64,000 nt of DNA from Myxocyprinus asiaticus. Taxonomy: Eukaryota > Chordata > Actinopteri > Cypriniformes > Catostomidae. The DNA lies in contig NC_059388.1 in assembly GCF_019703515.2 (NCBI RefSeq), forward strand, positions 3,271,479 through 3,335,478, written 5' to 3'. Below are positions 61,291 through 64,000 of this stretch, one piece after another (position 1 is the first letter of the stretch; each line of letters begins with the position of its first letter). Made by a program: the position numbers and the translations under genes. The notes under the pieces are model-generated. The model did no database searches and was not told the origin of the DNA. It saw only the letters and a list, made by a program, of their open reading frames with translations.

Positions 61291-61995
61291 TGTGAATCCT
61301 GAACAAAACATTTTGGTGAATACATGTTTATACATTAGCTTCTAATCATCTGACAACAATGAAAGTAGCTACGTGATTAGCTAGTTAGCTATAAGCTCGT
61401 TGTCACGGAGAGTAAAAGATGGACTTTATTTACTTTCCAGCATTGTGTCTTACCAACTAGGCAACAGCGAAGCATGAAATCAACACTCACCACACACAAT
61501 CCACCGTTGTCTGCTGAGCTGCTAAAAGATGCTCTGATGTTTACCTTTCAATCTGCAACATTACTGACTGCACAGACAGTATAGTACAGTATAGCTGGCT
61601 AACAGCAAACAGATGTGATAAACATGAGTGACATGGTTCAGGGACAGGGTTAACGTTATATTAGTTATATAAAATGATGGGGTCATTTTTTTATTAACTT
61701 TCCAGTATGTATTTCACAAACTAGTTAGCAATTTAATGAGAAGAGATCGCTCAAATCCACACCGTTTAACTCTGCCCTGTCTGCAGAGCCACCATCAGCT
61801 CAGAGTCAGCTCTGTAAACAATGGAGACGGTGTGCGCTCTGCTGGATAAACTACGCTATGACACCAGTTCTAAAGTATTGTTTTCTGCATTATATGTTCT
61901 GAAAAAATGTTTTCATATCGCCGCATATCAGTAAAATATATGCCGATACCGATATATCGGTGAAAGGCTAATATCGGTATATCGGTCGGGCACTA
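60696..61995. mobile_element. Non-autonomous hAT element with perfect 8-bp TSD, 1,300 bp
   Basis: Ends tagagcccgaccgatatg and the inverse (atatcggtcgggcacta). Target duplication gttaagac at 60688-60695 and 61996-62003. The interior is non-coding and carries a (TA)n array at 61209-61287. Confidence 0.92.
61209..61287. repeat. (TA)n microsatellite inside the hAT element
   Basis: About 78 bp of TA. Confidence 0.95.
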
Positions 61996-62104
61996 GTTAA
62001 GACTTGATGTGCTTCTGTGGTAATTAAAATGCGCCTTACTTAGGCTAAAAAAAATGCTTGATTTCTGTCACAAGTCACATCTGGTCTTGTTTGTACAACA
62101 AATA

Positions 62105-63726
<1,622 letters not shown>

Positions 63727-63734
63727 TAGCTTCA

Positions 63735-64000
63735 AGATCTCCTTTCTCCATCATTTGATCACTGACACAGAAGCGCTACATTGTATGTTTTTTGTGTGTG
63801 TGTCAGTGTAATGAGTCCGGGCGGACACATTGCAAAGGTTCTGCCCTTCTAACCAGTGTTTATGCTGGTTAATCGTGATATAAAAAATAACAACACGTTA
63901 AACCTTTTAAATTAATTAATACATTTTATGTTCTGTTTATTTTGTTATAATTATAAGCGAAAATGTGGCATACAAGCAACACCCGTTCACATGAAACATA
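63735..64000. other. Intronic end of window, nothing recognised
   Basis: AT-rich sequence without gene or repeat termini. Confidence 0.4.

Overview
This is a 64 kb piece of a teleost nuclear genome, almost certainly a cyprinid-type fish. It is AT-rich and dominated by fish DNA transposons: Tc1/mariner elements (including Sleeping Beauty-like copies), non-autonomous hAT-like elements, palindromic MITEs, tRNA-derived SINEs, truncated LINEs and long (TA)n/(CA)n arrays. Family names and consensus comparisons come from recollection, not from a search. There is no bacterial or CRISPR-type architecture.

Only one host gene is recognisable: two internal exons, on the + strand, of a TBC1D22-type Rab-GAP (best guess tbc1d22a). 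They lie at 27803-27909 and 56627-56702 and join in frame across the well-conserved SKLLDGIQ/DNYTFAQPGIQ junction. The whole window is therefore the inside of one gene: an upstream intron (1-27802), a 28.7 kb intron (27910-56626) and the start of a downstream intron (56703-64000).

Region by region. 1-8.2 kb: a decayed Sleeping Beauty-like element, a Tc1 nested in another DNA element, a gutted Tc1 and a Tc1 MITE. 8.2-13 kb: a degenerate satellite and an internally deleted L1. 13-22 kb: MITEs, a hAT-like element, microsatellites, Tc1 fragments and a deleted Ty3/Gypsy pol. 22-27.5 kb: a DD36E-type Tc1/mariner pseudogene, two SINEs with clean target-site duplications (one split by a 0.75 kb insert), hAT MITEs and a tandem duplication. 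27.8 kb: TBC1D22 exon. 28.9-38.5 kb: Tc1 remnants, microsatellites, a hAT-like element and a Tc1/MITE/L1 composite. 39-42 kb and 46-48 kb: mostly repeat-poor intron. 42.7-45.9 kb: a hAT-like element carrying an apparently intact young Tc1 transposon. 49-51.6 kb: a MITE split by an I/Nimb-type LINE, followed by an L2/CR1-like LINE remnant. 52-54 kb: repeat-poor intron with one exon-like segment. 54.3-56.3 kb: a diverged minisatellite and a hAT-like element. 56.6 kb: second TBC1D22 exon. 58-64 kb: a Tc1 containing a nested Tc1 derivative, a hAT-like element, and a Tc1 with a nearly complete but catalytically altered transposase.

The most notable observations are an almost identical ~0.7 kb inverted duplication 24 kb apart in the gene (25308-26058 and 50325-51021), the intact Tc1 with 201-bp terminal repeats differing at one position, and the repeated abutment of (TA)n arrays with Tc1/mariner ends. 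I found no undescribed multi-gene system; this is repeat-rich intronic DNA.
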